Below are positions 36,638 through 44,553 of a DNA stretch of 64,000 nt, piece after piece. Position numbers and translations under genes: made by a program. Position 1 is the stretch's first letter; every line of letters begins with the position of its first letter. The notes beneath the pieces are model-generated. The model saw only the letters and a program-made list of their open reading frames with translations. It searched no databases and had not been told where the DNA came from. The stretch comes from Chroococcidiopsis thermalis PCC 7203 (GTDB lineage Bacteria; Cyanobacteriota; Cyanobacteriia; Cyanobacteriales; Chroococcidiopsidaceae), in NCBI RefSeq assembly GCF_000317125.1, contig NC_019695.1, forward strand, positions 3,460,336-3,524,335, read 5' to 3'.

Positions 36638-38467
36638 ATGTACTACGTAGTAAATCGTATTAATTTTCCGAAAACGGAGGACACTTTCAACTTATACTTT
36701 GCCAGCAGTAAAACTGAAGGTATTGATGTAGACTGCGAGACAGGAAAGATCGCTCTGGCGCAGAATGAAATTGTTTCAACTAACTCTTATTTCAATTCTT
36801 TTTATGAAAGCTATTATGCTAAATATACAAATCTAAATTCGCTTTACTATTTGTTGAGACTAAATGGTGATTTTCAAGTTTCAGTTTATAGAGAAGGGTA
36901 CGAACGAGAGCGAGAATTACTCGGACAAGAGACATTCAAACAGTGCCGAATGACAGATGGCGTTAAAATTGCCTTACCTACTCTCCAGCAAAGTCATACA
37001 CCTCAAGGCAGAATTTATTTAGAAATTCAGTGCTTGAGCGATCGCGGCATATTTATAGAGGGAGCGATCGTCACTGAAGAACAACCTGTGAGAAATATCT
37101 CGCTGGCAATTATTAGTTGTACTTTTAAAAAAGAAGCATATATCAAAAATACAGTCAAGACAATTTTTCAAGATCCTTTATTAGCGAATAAGTCTTGGCA
37201 AATCTTTGTAGTTGATAACGGTCAAACCTTAAATGAAGATGATTTTCCTGATGCCAAACTTCAGTTAATTCCAAATGAAAATTTGGGAGGAAGTGGTGGT
37301 TTTACAAAAGGAATGGTGACAGCCTTACAATCCGACTGCTACACTCATCTTTTATTAATGGACGACGATATCTTACTAGATACAGAGGCAATCTATCGTT
37401 TATTCGGCATTTACGAATACGCTAAAGAAGATTTTGCTGTTGCTGGTAGTATGCTGGATTTATATAAAAAACATATTTTATATGAGGCTGGAGCCGCATA
37501 CGATAAAGACCCACAAAGCTTTAAGAAAGCACCGTTTCGCGTTGCTCCTCTTAAGCACAATCTCGAACTCCAAAAAACTGAGTCTCTGAACTTACTCTTA
37601 TCAGAAGATGATATAGATTACGGGGGTTTTTGGTTTTTCGCTGTCCCCAGTCAGTTTGTTAAGGAAATCGGATTTCTCCTACCTTTCTTTATTAAGATAG
37701 ATGACATGGAATTCGGTCTCAGGATAAAAAGGCGGCTGGGTAAGCAGATTGTAGCATTTCCATCTATTGCTGCTTGGCACGAACCATTTTATAGCAAAGT
37801 TATCGTATGGGATGGTTATTACTACACTCGCAATAATCTGATTGCACGAACTATTTATGGAACTATAAAGTATACGAACACGCTGTTTAAATTTACTCAA
37901 GATTTAATTTACGCGCTATTGATATTTGAATACAATTATGCCGAGATGATAGTCAGAGCTTTTGAAGATTACCTTCAAGGACCAAATCTTCTCAAAAAGA
38001 ACTCTCCCGAAAAATTACACCAAGAAATAGTTCAATTGAGCAAAAGTTACAAGACTCAAACTTTACAGCCAAACTATTATCTGGATACTGAGCTTAGTCC
38101 ACCCAGAACGAAAGCTAAAATTTGGCAGAAATTAGCAAGTTTATTGACGATTAACGGTCATTTACTTCCAAATTTTATTCATAGCGACGGCGAAGTCATG
38201 CTTTGGCAAAACAGCGCTCATGCTGGGACGATTAGTCGCGTTTTTAGGAAAAAGAAAGTGACTATTTATCGAGAAGAAAATAGTTGTTTATTACAAAACG
38301 AAATAGATAAGCCAATTGGAATTAACTTAATAATACGCTGGCTTAAGATTGTCATTATAAGTACTAGAAAATGGTCGGCGATTGTTAGAGAATGGAAAAC
38401 TGCTGCGCCTGAATTGACTTCCATGAGTTTTTGGCAACAATATCTCAAGCTTGAAGAATCAAAATAG
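36638..38467 (+). CDS. GlfT2-like galactofuranosyltransferase, paralogue 2
   Basis: The 609-residue protein has the same layout as the preceding gene. It shows VSTNSYFNSFYESYYAKYTN, IISCTFKKEAYIKNTVKTI, NLGGSGGFTKGMV, LLMDDDILLD and WHEPFYSKVIVWDGYYYTRN. The two are clear tandem duplicates but differ at many positions. By analogy with bifunctional chain-extending GlfT2, one may start and the other extend the chain, or they may make different linkages; this is inference. It starts 45 bases after the first paralogue. Confidence 0.88.
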   Translation: MYYVVNRINFPKTEDTFNLYFASSKTEGIDVDCETGKIALAQNEIVSTNSYFNSFYESYYAKYTNLNSLYYLLRLNGDFQVSVYREGYERERELLGQETFKQCRMTDGVKIALPTLQQSHTPQGRIYLEIQCLSDRGIFIEGAIVTEEQPVRNISLAIISCTFKKEAYIKNTVKTIFQDPLLANKSWQIFVVDNGQTLNEDDFPDAKLQLIPNENLGGSGGFTKGMVTALQSDCYTHLLLMDDDILLDTEAIYRLFGIYEYAKEDFAVAGSMLDLYKKHILYEAGAAYDKDPQSFKKAPFRVAPLKHNLELQKTESLNLLLSEDDIDYGGFWFFAVPSQFVKEIGFLLPFFIKIDDMEFGLRIKRRLGKQIVAFPSIAAWHEPFYSKVIVWDGYYYTRNNLIARTIYGTIKYTNTLFKFTQDLIYALLIFEYNYAEMIVRAFEDYLQGPNLLKKNSPEKLHQEIVQLSKSYKTQTLQPNYYLDTELSPPRTKAKIWQKLASLLTINGHLLPNFIHSDGEVMLWQNSAHAGTISRVFRKKKVTIYREENSCLLQNEIDKPIGINLIIRWLKIVIISTRKWSAIVREWKTAAPELTSMSFWQQYLKLEESK

Positions 38468-38486
38468 GAAACGAAGAAGCGACAGT

Positions 38487-39317
38487 ATGCAGACGAAACC
38501 GCAAGAATTAACAATTAAAGCAGGACGCACGGAAGCATTATATTGGCAAGATTTATGGCGCTATCGCGAATTATTTTACTTCTTAGCTTGGCGAGATATT
38601 TTAGTCCGTTATAAACAAACAGCGATTGGCATTACTTGGGCGTTAATTCGACCATTTTTAGCAATGTTAATTTCTACCTTTGTTTTTGGAAACTTAGCAA
38701 AACTACCTTCTGGTGGCGTACCATATCCACTGCTTGTATTTGCTGCCATGTTGCCTTGGCAGTTTTTTGCTAACTCTTTATCAGAGTCTAGCCTCAGTTT
38801 AATTAATAATGCTAATTTAGTCTCTAAAATTTATTTTCCTCGGGCAATCGTTCCGGCTAGTTCGGTGATTGTAAGTTTCGTAGATTTATTAATTTCTGGG
38901 ATGCTGCTATTAGCGTTGATGATTTGGTACAATTTTGTCCCAGATTGGCGAATTTTAACGCTACCATTTTTTACGGCGATCGCGATCGCCGCTGCAATTG
39001 GTGGTGGATTGTGGTTAGCAGCGTTAAACGTTAGATACCGAGATTTTCGGCACATCGTACCGTTTATCGTTCAGTTTGGTTTCTATATTTCGCCAGTCGC
39101 TTACAGTAGTAGCATTATCCCGCAAAAATGGCGCTTGCTATACTCGTTAAATCCAATGGTAGGGGTGATTGATGGCTTTCGTTGGGCAACGTTAAGCGGC
39201 ACATCAACCATTTATTTACCTGGATTTATTCTATCTACAATATTAGTTGCCGTACTTTTAGCCAGCGGCATTTGGTACTTTCGGAAAACCGAACGTACTT
39301 TCGCAGATGTTATTTAG
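38487..39317 (+). CDS. Polysaccharide ABC exporter permease (Wzm/ABC-2 type)
   Basis: The 276-residue protein is an ABC-2 membrane protein with six helices. The N-terminal signature is YRELFYFLAWRDILVRYKQT, followed by IGITWALIRPFLAMLI and a late NPMVGVIDGFRWA. These are typical of Wzm/TagG/RfbA-type O-polysaccharide and teichoic acid exporters. It would carry a lipid-linked glycan, probably the galactofuranose polymer, across the inner membrane. The ATG at 38487 was preferred because the longer frame overlaps the previous gene. Confidence 0.92.
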   Translation: MQTKPQELTIKAGRTEALYWQDLWRYRELFYFLAWRDILVRYKQTAIGITWALIRPFLAMLISTFVFGNLAKLPSGGVPYPLLVFAAMLPWQFFANSLSESSLSLINNANLVSKIYFPRAIVPASSVIVSFVDLLISGMLLLALMIWYNFVPDWRILTLPFFTAIAIAAAIGGGLWLAALNVRYRDFRHIVPFIVQFGFYISPVAYSSSIIPQKWRLLYSLNPMVGVIDGFRWATLSGTSTIYLPGFILSTILVAVLLASGIWYFRKTERTFADVI

Positions 39318-39331
39318 TGGGGATTGAGAGC

Positions 39332-40630
39332 GTGTCTAATATTGTATTACGGGTAGAAGATTTAGGAAAGAAATATCTCATCAGCCATCAGCAGCCAAAC
39401 TCAACTTTACGGGATGCGATCGCTAGTACTGCCAAATCTATCAAACATAAATTTTTAGCAAAATCTACAGCTAATAGTTCAGCTAAAGAAGAATTTTGGG
39501 CTTTAAAAAGTGTTTCTTTTGAAGTGAAACAAGGCGACGTTTTAGGAATTGTCGGTCGCAATGGCGCGGGAAAATCTACACTTTTGAAGCTGTTGAGCCG
39601 AATTACCGAACCTACAAAAGGAGAGATTTGGATTCAAGGGAGAGTCGCGAGTCTTTTGGAAGTAGGAACGGGATTTCATCATGAACTTACAGGTCGAGAA
39701 AATATTTTTCTCAACGGCTCTATTTTAGGCATGAGTCGAGTTGAAATTAAACAAAAATTTGATGAAATTGTGGCTTTTGCTGAAGTCGAAAAATTTTTAG
39801 ATACTCCAGTTAAATACTATTCTTCTGGGATGTACGTGCGGCTGGCTTTTGCGGTTGCGGCTCACTTAGAACCAGAAATTTTAATTGTAGACGAAGTACT
39901 GGCAGTCGGCGACGTGCAGTTTCAGAAAAAATGCTTGGGAAAAATGGGAGATGTTGCCAGAGAAGGACGGACAATTTTATTCGTCAGTCACAGCATGAGT
40001 ACGGTAGAATCTCTCTGCAATCGAGGTGTTTTACTTGAATCTGGTATTGTTAGTTTAAATGCTAGTTCTGAAGAAGTTGTCAGAGCTTACCTAGAAAAAG
40101 CTTACGGTACAGCTAAAGAACTTCCCTTAAGTCAAAGAAGAGATCGGAGTGGCTCGGGAAGAATAAGAGTTTCTAGTTTTAAACTTTTAAACGAACAAGG
40201 CGAAGAAGAACCAGCATTACAATCGGGAAAAAACTATGATTTTGCAATTGGCTATTCAAATAATACAGGAGAGCGTTTGAATAACGTCGTTGTTTGTGTA
40301 GATTTGATTGACGAGCGCGGCGTTAGAGTCATTTTATTAAAAAGTACTTTTACAAATCATAACCTCACGCTGAATTCCGACCGAGGTTATATTTTATGCC
40401 GGGTTAAGAATTTTCCTTTAGTTCAAGGTATGTATCGGGTAACATTACATCTAGCTCACGCCGATAGAGAAGTACTCGACCACATAGAAGACGCTGCGAA
40501 TGTTAGCGTAGATGGAGGTGATTTCTTTGGTACGGGTAATCCGGGTATTCCTAACCTCTGCAAGTTTTTAGTTAATGCTGATTGGTCTACAACTTCGGCT
40601 AATACCTTCTCTAATACGCAAATAATTTAA
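39332..40630 (+). CDS. Polysaccharide ABC exporter ATPase with C-terminal sugar-binding domain (Wzt)
   Basis: From GTG 39332 the protein has 432 residues. The ABC domain shows Walker A GIVGRNGAGKSTLLK, the signature YSSGMYVRLAFAVA and Walker B ILIVDEVLAVGD. After residue about 260 comes a beta-sandwich Wzt-type domain (SGRIRVSSFKLLNEQG, then GMYRVTLHLAH), which in Wzt recognises the modified end of the glycan. GTG 39317, overlapping the permease stop, is a possible alternative start. It pairs with the permease gene upstream. Confidence 0.9.
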   Translation: MSNIVLRVEDLGKKYLISHQQPNSTLRDAIASTAKSIKHKFLAKSTANSSAKEEFWALKSVSFEVKQGDVLGIVGRNGAGKSTLLKLLSRITEPTKGEIWIQGRVASLLEVGTGFHHELTGRENIFLNGSILGMSRVEIKQKFDEIVAFAEVEKFLDTPVKYYSSGMYVRLAFAVAAHLEPEILIVDEVLAVGDVQFQKKCLGKMGDVAREGRTILFVSHSMSTVESLCNRGVLLESGIVSLNASSEEVVRAYLEKAYGTAKELPLSQRRDRSGSGRIRVSSFKLLNEQGEEEPALQSGKNYDFAIGYSNNTGERLNNVVVCVDLIDERGVRVILLKSTFTNHNLTLNSDRGYILCRVKNFPLVQGMYRVTLHLAHADREVLDHIEDAANVSVDGGDFFGTGNPGIPNLCKFLVNADWSTTSANTFSNTQII

Positions 40631-40656
40631 GTCTTAATTTACTTAGGAAAATAACT

Positions 40657-41634
40657 ATGGCTGTAGAATCTGTCACGAACGATCTGTATTCGCTCGAACA
40701 CTTATCTCATAGATTTCAAATTACGCCAGATCGTATTGCTCAAATTGCTACAGATAGGAACTTAAAGCAACATCAAATTAGCGGACAATTGTATTTACAA
40801 AAAAATGAAGTTCAGCAGTTAATTGAGGAATTATTTCCAGATATTAACGATGAGAGTCTCGGTTACGAAATACCAGAGTACTTACAAAATAGTCCTGATG
40901 CGTGGGCAGAAACTCTAGTTAAAATGTATCGGGAAAAATTTACTTATCCTGCTTCTGTTTCGCCATCGCAAGGAGAGTTTTTAAAATCTCTTACGGGCAA
41001 TATTGCCCCAAAAAATGTAGTAGAAATTGGTTGTTTCACGGGAATTTCTACAATTTGGCTAGCTGCTGGATTAGAACAAACTGGAGGCGCGGGAAAGATT
41101 AATTCAATCGATCTATTTGAGGATATCATACCCGCTCCCCCCTATCATCGTGCCTACTTACCTAATCCACTAGAATACGCTCAAAATTCTGTAGCAAATG
41201 CCCAACTAGCGCATAGAGTTAAGTTTCATAAATCGAACTCTGTAGCCGTAGGAGAAAGAATTCATGAAATTCTGAGCGAACCTATAGATTTTATTTATAT
41301 TGACGGAGATCATACCAAAGAAGGATGCGAAAAAGATTTTCTACTTTTTTACCCTCATGTAGCGATTGGCGGATATATCGTGTTGCATGACATTTATCCA
41401 GAATATTGCAACTGGGATGGTCCTCGATATGTTATCGATAAATACATTAAAACTTCTCCTCATTTTGAGTTAATGGAAGTCAAGACAAGTCCAGTTAATT
41501 ACGGTATGGCGGTGATTCGTAAAGTGAGCCACGATAAAAGTTTGGAATTACGTACCAAGCTAAAAAATACAGCCTTGTGGCAAGGAATCAAAGATAAGCC
41601 ATTGGGTAATTTTATTAAGAAGAATATCTTTTAA
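40657..41634 (+). CDS. Class I SAM-dependent methyltransferase with N-terminal DNA-binding-like module
   Basis: The 325-residue protein has an unusual N-terminal segment (about 10-62: LYSLEHLSHRFQITPDRIAQ, then GQLYLQKNEVQQLIEELF) that resembles a MerR/excisionase-type helix-turn-helix. A Methyltransf_24-type domain follows, with SAM motif VVEIGCFTGISTIWLA, INSIDLFED, and FIYIDGDHTKEGCEKDF with LHDIYPEY. Its place in the glycan operon suggests sugar or terminal modification, possibly the cap read by the Wzt domain; this is inference. The N-terminal module may have a structural role rather than bind DNA. Confidence 0.85.
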   Translation: MAVESVTNDLYSLEHLSHRFQITPDRIAQIATDRNLKQHQISGQLYLQKNEVQQLIEELFPDINDESLGYEIPEYLQNSPDAWAETLVKMYREKFTYPASVSPSQGEFLKSLTGNIAPKNVVEIGCFTGISTIWLAAGLEQTGGAGKINSIDLFEDIIPAPPYHRAYLPNPLEYAQNSVANAQLAHRVKFHKSNSVAVGERIHEILSEPIDFIYIDGDHTKEGCEKDFLLFYPHVAIGGYIVLHDIYPEYCNWDGPRYVIDKYIKTSPHFELMEVKTSPVNYGMAVIRKVSHDKSLELRTKLKNTALWQGIKDKPLGNFIKKNIF

Positions 41635-41659
41635 ATTCTTATTATTCGCTCCTCTATAA

Positions 41660-41678
41660 CCCCCAAAAAAACTGGGGG
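41660..41678 (+). promoter_or_regulatory. Short hairpin at the ribosome-binding site of the pyruvyl transferase gene
   Basis: CCCCCA and TGGGGG form a 6-bp stem around an A-rich 7-base loop, ending 10 bases before the ATG at 41689. The GGGGGAAG strand is the only purine-rich ribosome-binding candidate, so the hairpin could hide it. Functional control is inference. Confidence 0.35.
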
Positions 41679-41688
41679 AAGCATTTTT

Positions 41689-43038
41689 ATGAATCAAAAG
41701 AAAAAGATTTATCTCAGAGGTGCTTACAATTTATATAACTTTGGAGACGATCTTTTACTCATCTCAACTCTAGAATTTTTCAGCAAGCATCTGAGACTAA
41801 CCCGAGAAAATTTAGAATTATATGGCTCGAAGAATTTTGAATCGCGATCGCAACTCAAATTTGATAGCGATTTAGAGTTAAAGCATTCGGTAGAGTGGTC
41901 GGATATCATTTACCGAATTAACTTGAAACTAGAACAGTTACGCATACCGATTCAATTTCCCTTAGTCGTACACCAACTCCTCGGACATGTTTTGAGAGGA
42001 GAATGGTTAGAACAATCGCGTTTTTTAAGCTTTTGTCAATTAGTGGCGATCGCAATTATTATTTTTACCGACATCATTTCATATAAATTATTTCAAAAAG
42101 CTCTGTTTACCAAAGAATATATTAATTTTTTAAAGCAACTAGATGTCATTCACTACATAGGCGGAGGATATCTTAACGAACGTTGGTTAGAGGTGATTAT
42201 TTATGAATACATAACTATTAGCTTGGCACGCAGTTTTAATCCAAAGATAAAAGTTATTGGTACGGGTTTGGGTTTAGGACCTTTTAAAAGTAGAGCAAGT
42301 CTCTTAATTTTTAAGCTTTTTGTCAAAAAGTTTAATTATTTGTTTGTGAGAGAACTGGAGTCTTTGTCGATAATTAAAAATTTGAAAATTAACGTAGCTA
42401 CTAAAGTTTTAGGCGACGATGTTATTTTGCTTTTGCCTACACTCGCTCAGCTAAAATTCGAGCAACGCAATTACAATTATAGTTCAAATCCTATTACAGC
42501 TATTAATCTGAAATCTTTTCCAGACTATAACTACAATTTAATTAAAATCAGTTTAGAAAACTATCTTAAACAGTTACTAGATAATCAAAATTCTCAACCA
42601 GAATACTTTTGTTTTGGTAGAGAACCGGGTCCAGGCGATCGCAACTTACTCGAAATCCTCGATCGCTATTATCAAAATAGTTTAGTTATTCGCGATCCTT
42701 ATGAAGAGGGATGGCGCAGTTTTTTAAGTCGCTTGGCTGGCGCTCGTGTAGGAATCGGTTGTGCTTACCACTTTAATATAATCCTAGCTCTGTTTAATAT
42801 TCCTACTGTGGGAATTTACTCTGGAAGTTATTACAAACAGAAAATAGTAGGAGTTATGCAACTTCTGAGCAAAGATACACTCGTATTATCACTCGATGAG
42901 TTGGGATTGGAAAAAGATTTAGCCGAGGTTGTCAATGTAGCGATTAATGCTCATACATCGGGAGAAAATAAATTAGAGCAGATGTATGCAGCAATGAAAC
43001 AAGAATATGTAGATGCTTATAGAAGTATTTTGAGTTGA
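41689..43038 (+). CDS. Polysaccharide pyruvyl transferase family protein
   Basis: The 449-residue protein begins with the family pattern LRGAYNLYNFGDDLLLIST. It has HYIGGGYLNERW and VIGTGLGLGPFKS in the N-terminal half, and a GT-B-like C-terminal half with GARVGIGCAYHFNIILALFNIPTVG, where the His is conserved. The family adds pyruvyl ketals to glycans, making them acidic, and also includes CsaB. It is the last gene of the polysaccharide set. A hydrophobic stretch near 115-135 may mean membrane association. Confidence 0.85.
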   Translation: MNQKKKIYLRGAYNLYNFGDDLLLISTLEFFSKHLRLTRENLELYGSKNFESRSQLKFDSDLELKHSVEWSDIIYRINLKLEQLRIPIQFPLVVHQLLGHVLRGEWLEQSRFLSFCQLVAIAIIIFTDIISYKLFQKALFTKEYINFLKQLDVIHYIGGGYLNERWLEVIIYEYITISLARSFNPKIKVIGTGLGLGPFKSRASLLIFKLFVKKFNYLFVRELESLSIIKNLKINVATKVLGDDVILLLPTLAQLKFEQRNYNYSSNPITAINLKSFPDYNYNLIKISLENYLKQLLDNQNSQPEYFCFGREPGPGDRNLLEILDRYYQNSLVIRDPYEEGWRSFLSRLAGARVGIGCAYHFNIILALFNIPTVGIYSGSYYKQKIVGVMQLLSKDTLVLSLDELGLEKDLAEVVNVAINAHTSGENKLEQMYAAMKQEYVDAYRSILS

Positions 43039-43136
43039 TAGATATAATCGCTATTTGATTTTTGAAATACACGTAGGATGGGCATTGCTACCTTATGTAG
43101 TATAATTGTAGTTTGTTGCGGGCTAGTAACAAACTC

Positions 43137-44312
43137 ATGATTCATGAATTCACCTACGGCAAGCTGGCAGATGAGATAGAGAAGCGGCAACTGGGGCAGA
43201 TTGTCGAACAATGTTTTATCGGCTCTCCCAGCGATACGGAGCCATACCTTAACAGGATTGGCGTAGACAATTTTCGCGTTATCCGGCAAGCTAAAGAAGT
43301 TGTGGGAGGTTTGGGGCTGCTGCCGATGGGGCAGTGGTATGGTGGTGTCTGCGTGCCGATGACAGGCATTGCAGCCGTGGGGATTGCGCCAGAACATCGG
43401 GGATCGGGGGCAGCGATCGCTCTGATGCAAAATGTAGTACGGGAACTGCATGAGAGTGGAATGCCGCTTTCGGTACTTTATCCAGCTACGCAACGCTTAT
43501 ACAGAAAAGCTGGTTACGAACAAGGTGGAAGCTATTGTAGCTGGGAAATTCCAACTCAGAGTATTCAGATAATAGAGCAGCCGCTACCTGCTATACCTGT
43601 AGCACTAGAGAACTTTGAATGGCAAAAGCTTTATCAGCAGCAGGCAAAGTCAAATAATGGTAATCTCGAACGTCATCAAGCGATTTGGCAAAGACTGATG
43701 CAGCCAGATGAAAAAGAAACCATCTATGCTTATTTGCTAGGTTCATTAGACCAACCCCAAGGTTATATTATCTTTCGGCAACGCCGAGGAGAAAATGAAT
43801 CCTATTTGGTGGTGAGAGACTGGGTTATTCTTACCACAGCAGCAGCTAAAAGTTTTTGGGCTTTTCTTGCTAAACATCGTTCAATGGTCAATAAGGTACA
43901 GTGGCGAGGTTCTGTAGTTGAATCTTTGAGCTTATTACTACCAGAGCAAACCCTAGACCCCAAGTTTGTTGAGCGTTGGGTATTGCGAATTATTAATGTA
44001 GAAAAAGCTCTAGCCGCACGGGGTTATCCCTCTGGTGTCGAATCAGAGTTGCACTTAGAAGTCCAAGACGATCTGTTAGACGCAAATCAGGGCAAGTTTA
44101 TTCTGTCTGTAGCCAACGGACGGGGTGAGGTGACAAGAGGTGGTAAAGGTGAGATGAAGTTAGACGTACGCGGTTTAGCACCGTTGTATACAAACTTATT
44201 CACTCCCCAGCAACTACAGCAAATGGGATATCTCCAGGCTACGGAATCAGCGATCGCCACAGCAACGGCTTTATTTGCTAATTCATCACCCTGGATGCCT
44301 GATTTCTTCTAG
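43137..44312 (+). CDS. Eis-like GNAT N-acetyltransferase
   Basis: From ATG 43137 the protein has 391 residues, close to mycobacterial Eis (about 400). The N-terminal GNAT domain shows VGGLGLLPMGQWYGG and the acetyl-CoA loop in GIAPEHRGSGAAIALMQ, then SVLYPATQRLYRKAGYEQ. A second GNAT-like domain and a C-terminal SCP2-like sterol-carrier fold (about 290-391) follow. Eis proteins acetylate amines on small molecules or peptides. The substrate here is unknown. It follows the polysaccharide genes after a gap with a degenerate palindromic repeat. Confidence 0.88.
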   Translation: MIHEFTYGKLADEIEKRQLGQIVEQCFIGSPSDTEPYLNRIGVDNFRVIRQAKEVVGGLGLLPMGQWYGGVCVPMTGIAAVGIAPEHRGSGAAIALMQNVVRELHESGMPLSVLYPATQRLYRKAGYEQGGSYCSWEIPTQSIQIIEQPLPAIPVALENFEWQKLYQQQAKSNNGNLERHQAIWQRLMQPDEKETIYAYLLGSLDQPQGYIIFRQRRGENESYLVVRDWVILTTAAAKSFWAFLAKHRSMVNKVQWRGSVVESLSLLLPEQTLDPKFVERWVLRIINVEKALAARGYPSGVESELHLEVQDDLLDANQGKFILSVANGRGEVTRGGKGEMKLDVRGLAPLYTNLFTPQQLQQMGYLQATESAIATATALFANSSPWMPDFF

Positions 44313-44346
44313 TGAAAGTCCTGTTTTAGCAAGATCGAAAAAAATC

Positions 44347-44394
44347 GCAAGCCTATCGAAACAATTCTCATAGTAAGGCTTGCTGGATTTTTAT
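44347..44394 (+). terminator. Probable terminator or leader hairpin between the Eis-like gene and trpE
   Basis: GCAAGCCT pairs perfectly with AGGCTTGC across a 21-base loop, followed by TGGATTTTTAT. It is best read as the terminator of the Eis-like gene. A trp attenuator is less likely because no Trp-rich leader peptide is seen. Confidence 0.55.
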
Positions 44395-44553
44395 AAGCTT
44401 TTCTCTAACGGACAAAATAAAAGTTAGTTATCAGTAGAGAGTGACTAGTGGCTGGTGACTAGAAAAAAATCCAGCCACTAGCCACTGGCTCCACTAGCCA
44501 CTAGCCACTCCATCAATCCCTGTTTGCATCCCAAATATCTTTTAGCTCTCCGT

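Noticed and set aside
44395-44553. A trp leader peptide and attenuator before trpE
   Set aside because: No short frame with adjacent Trp codons was found. The hairpin fits a terminator for the upstream gene better.
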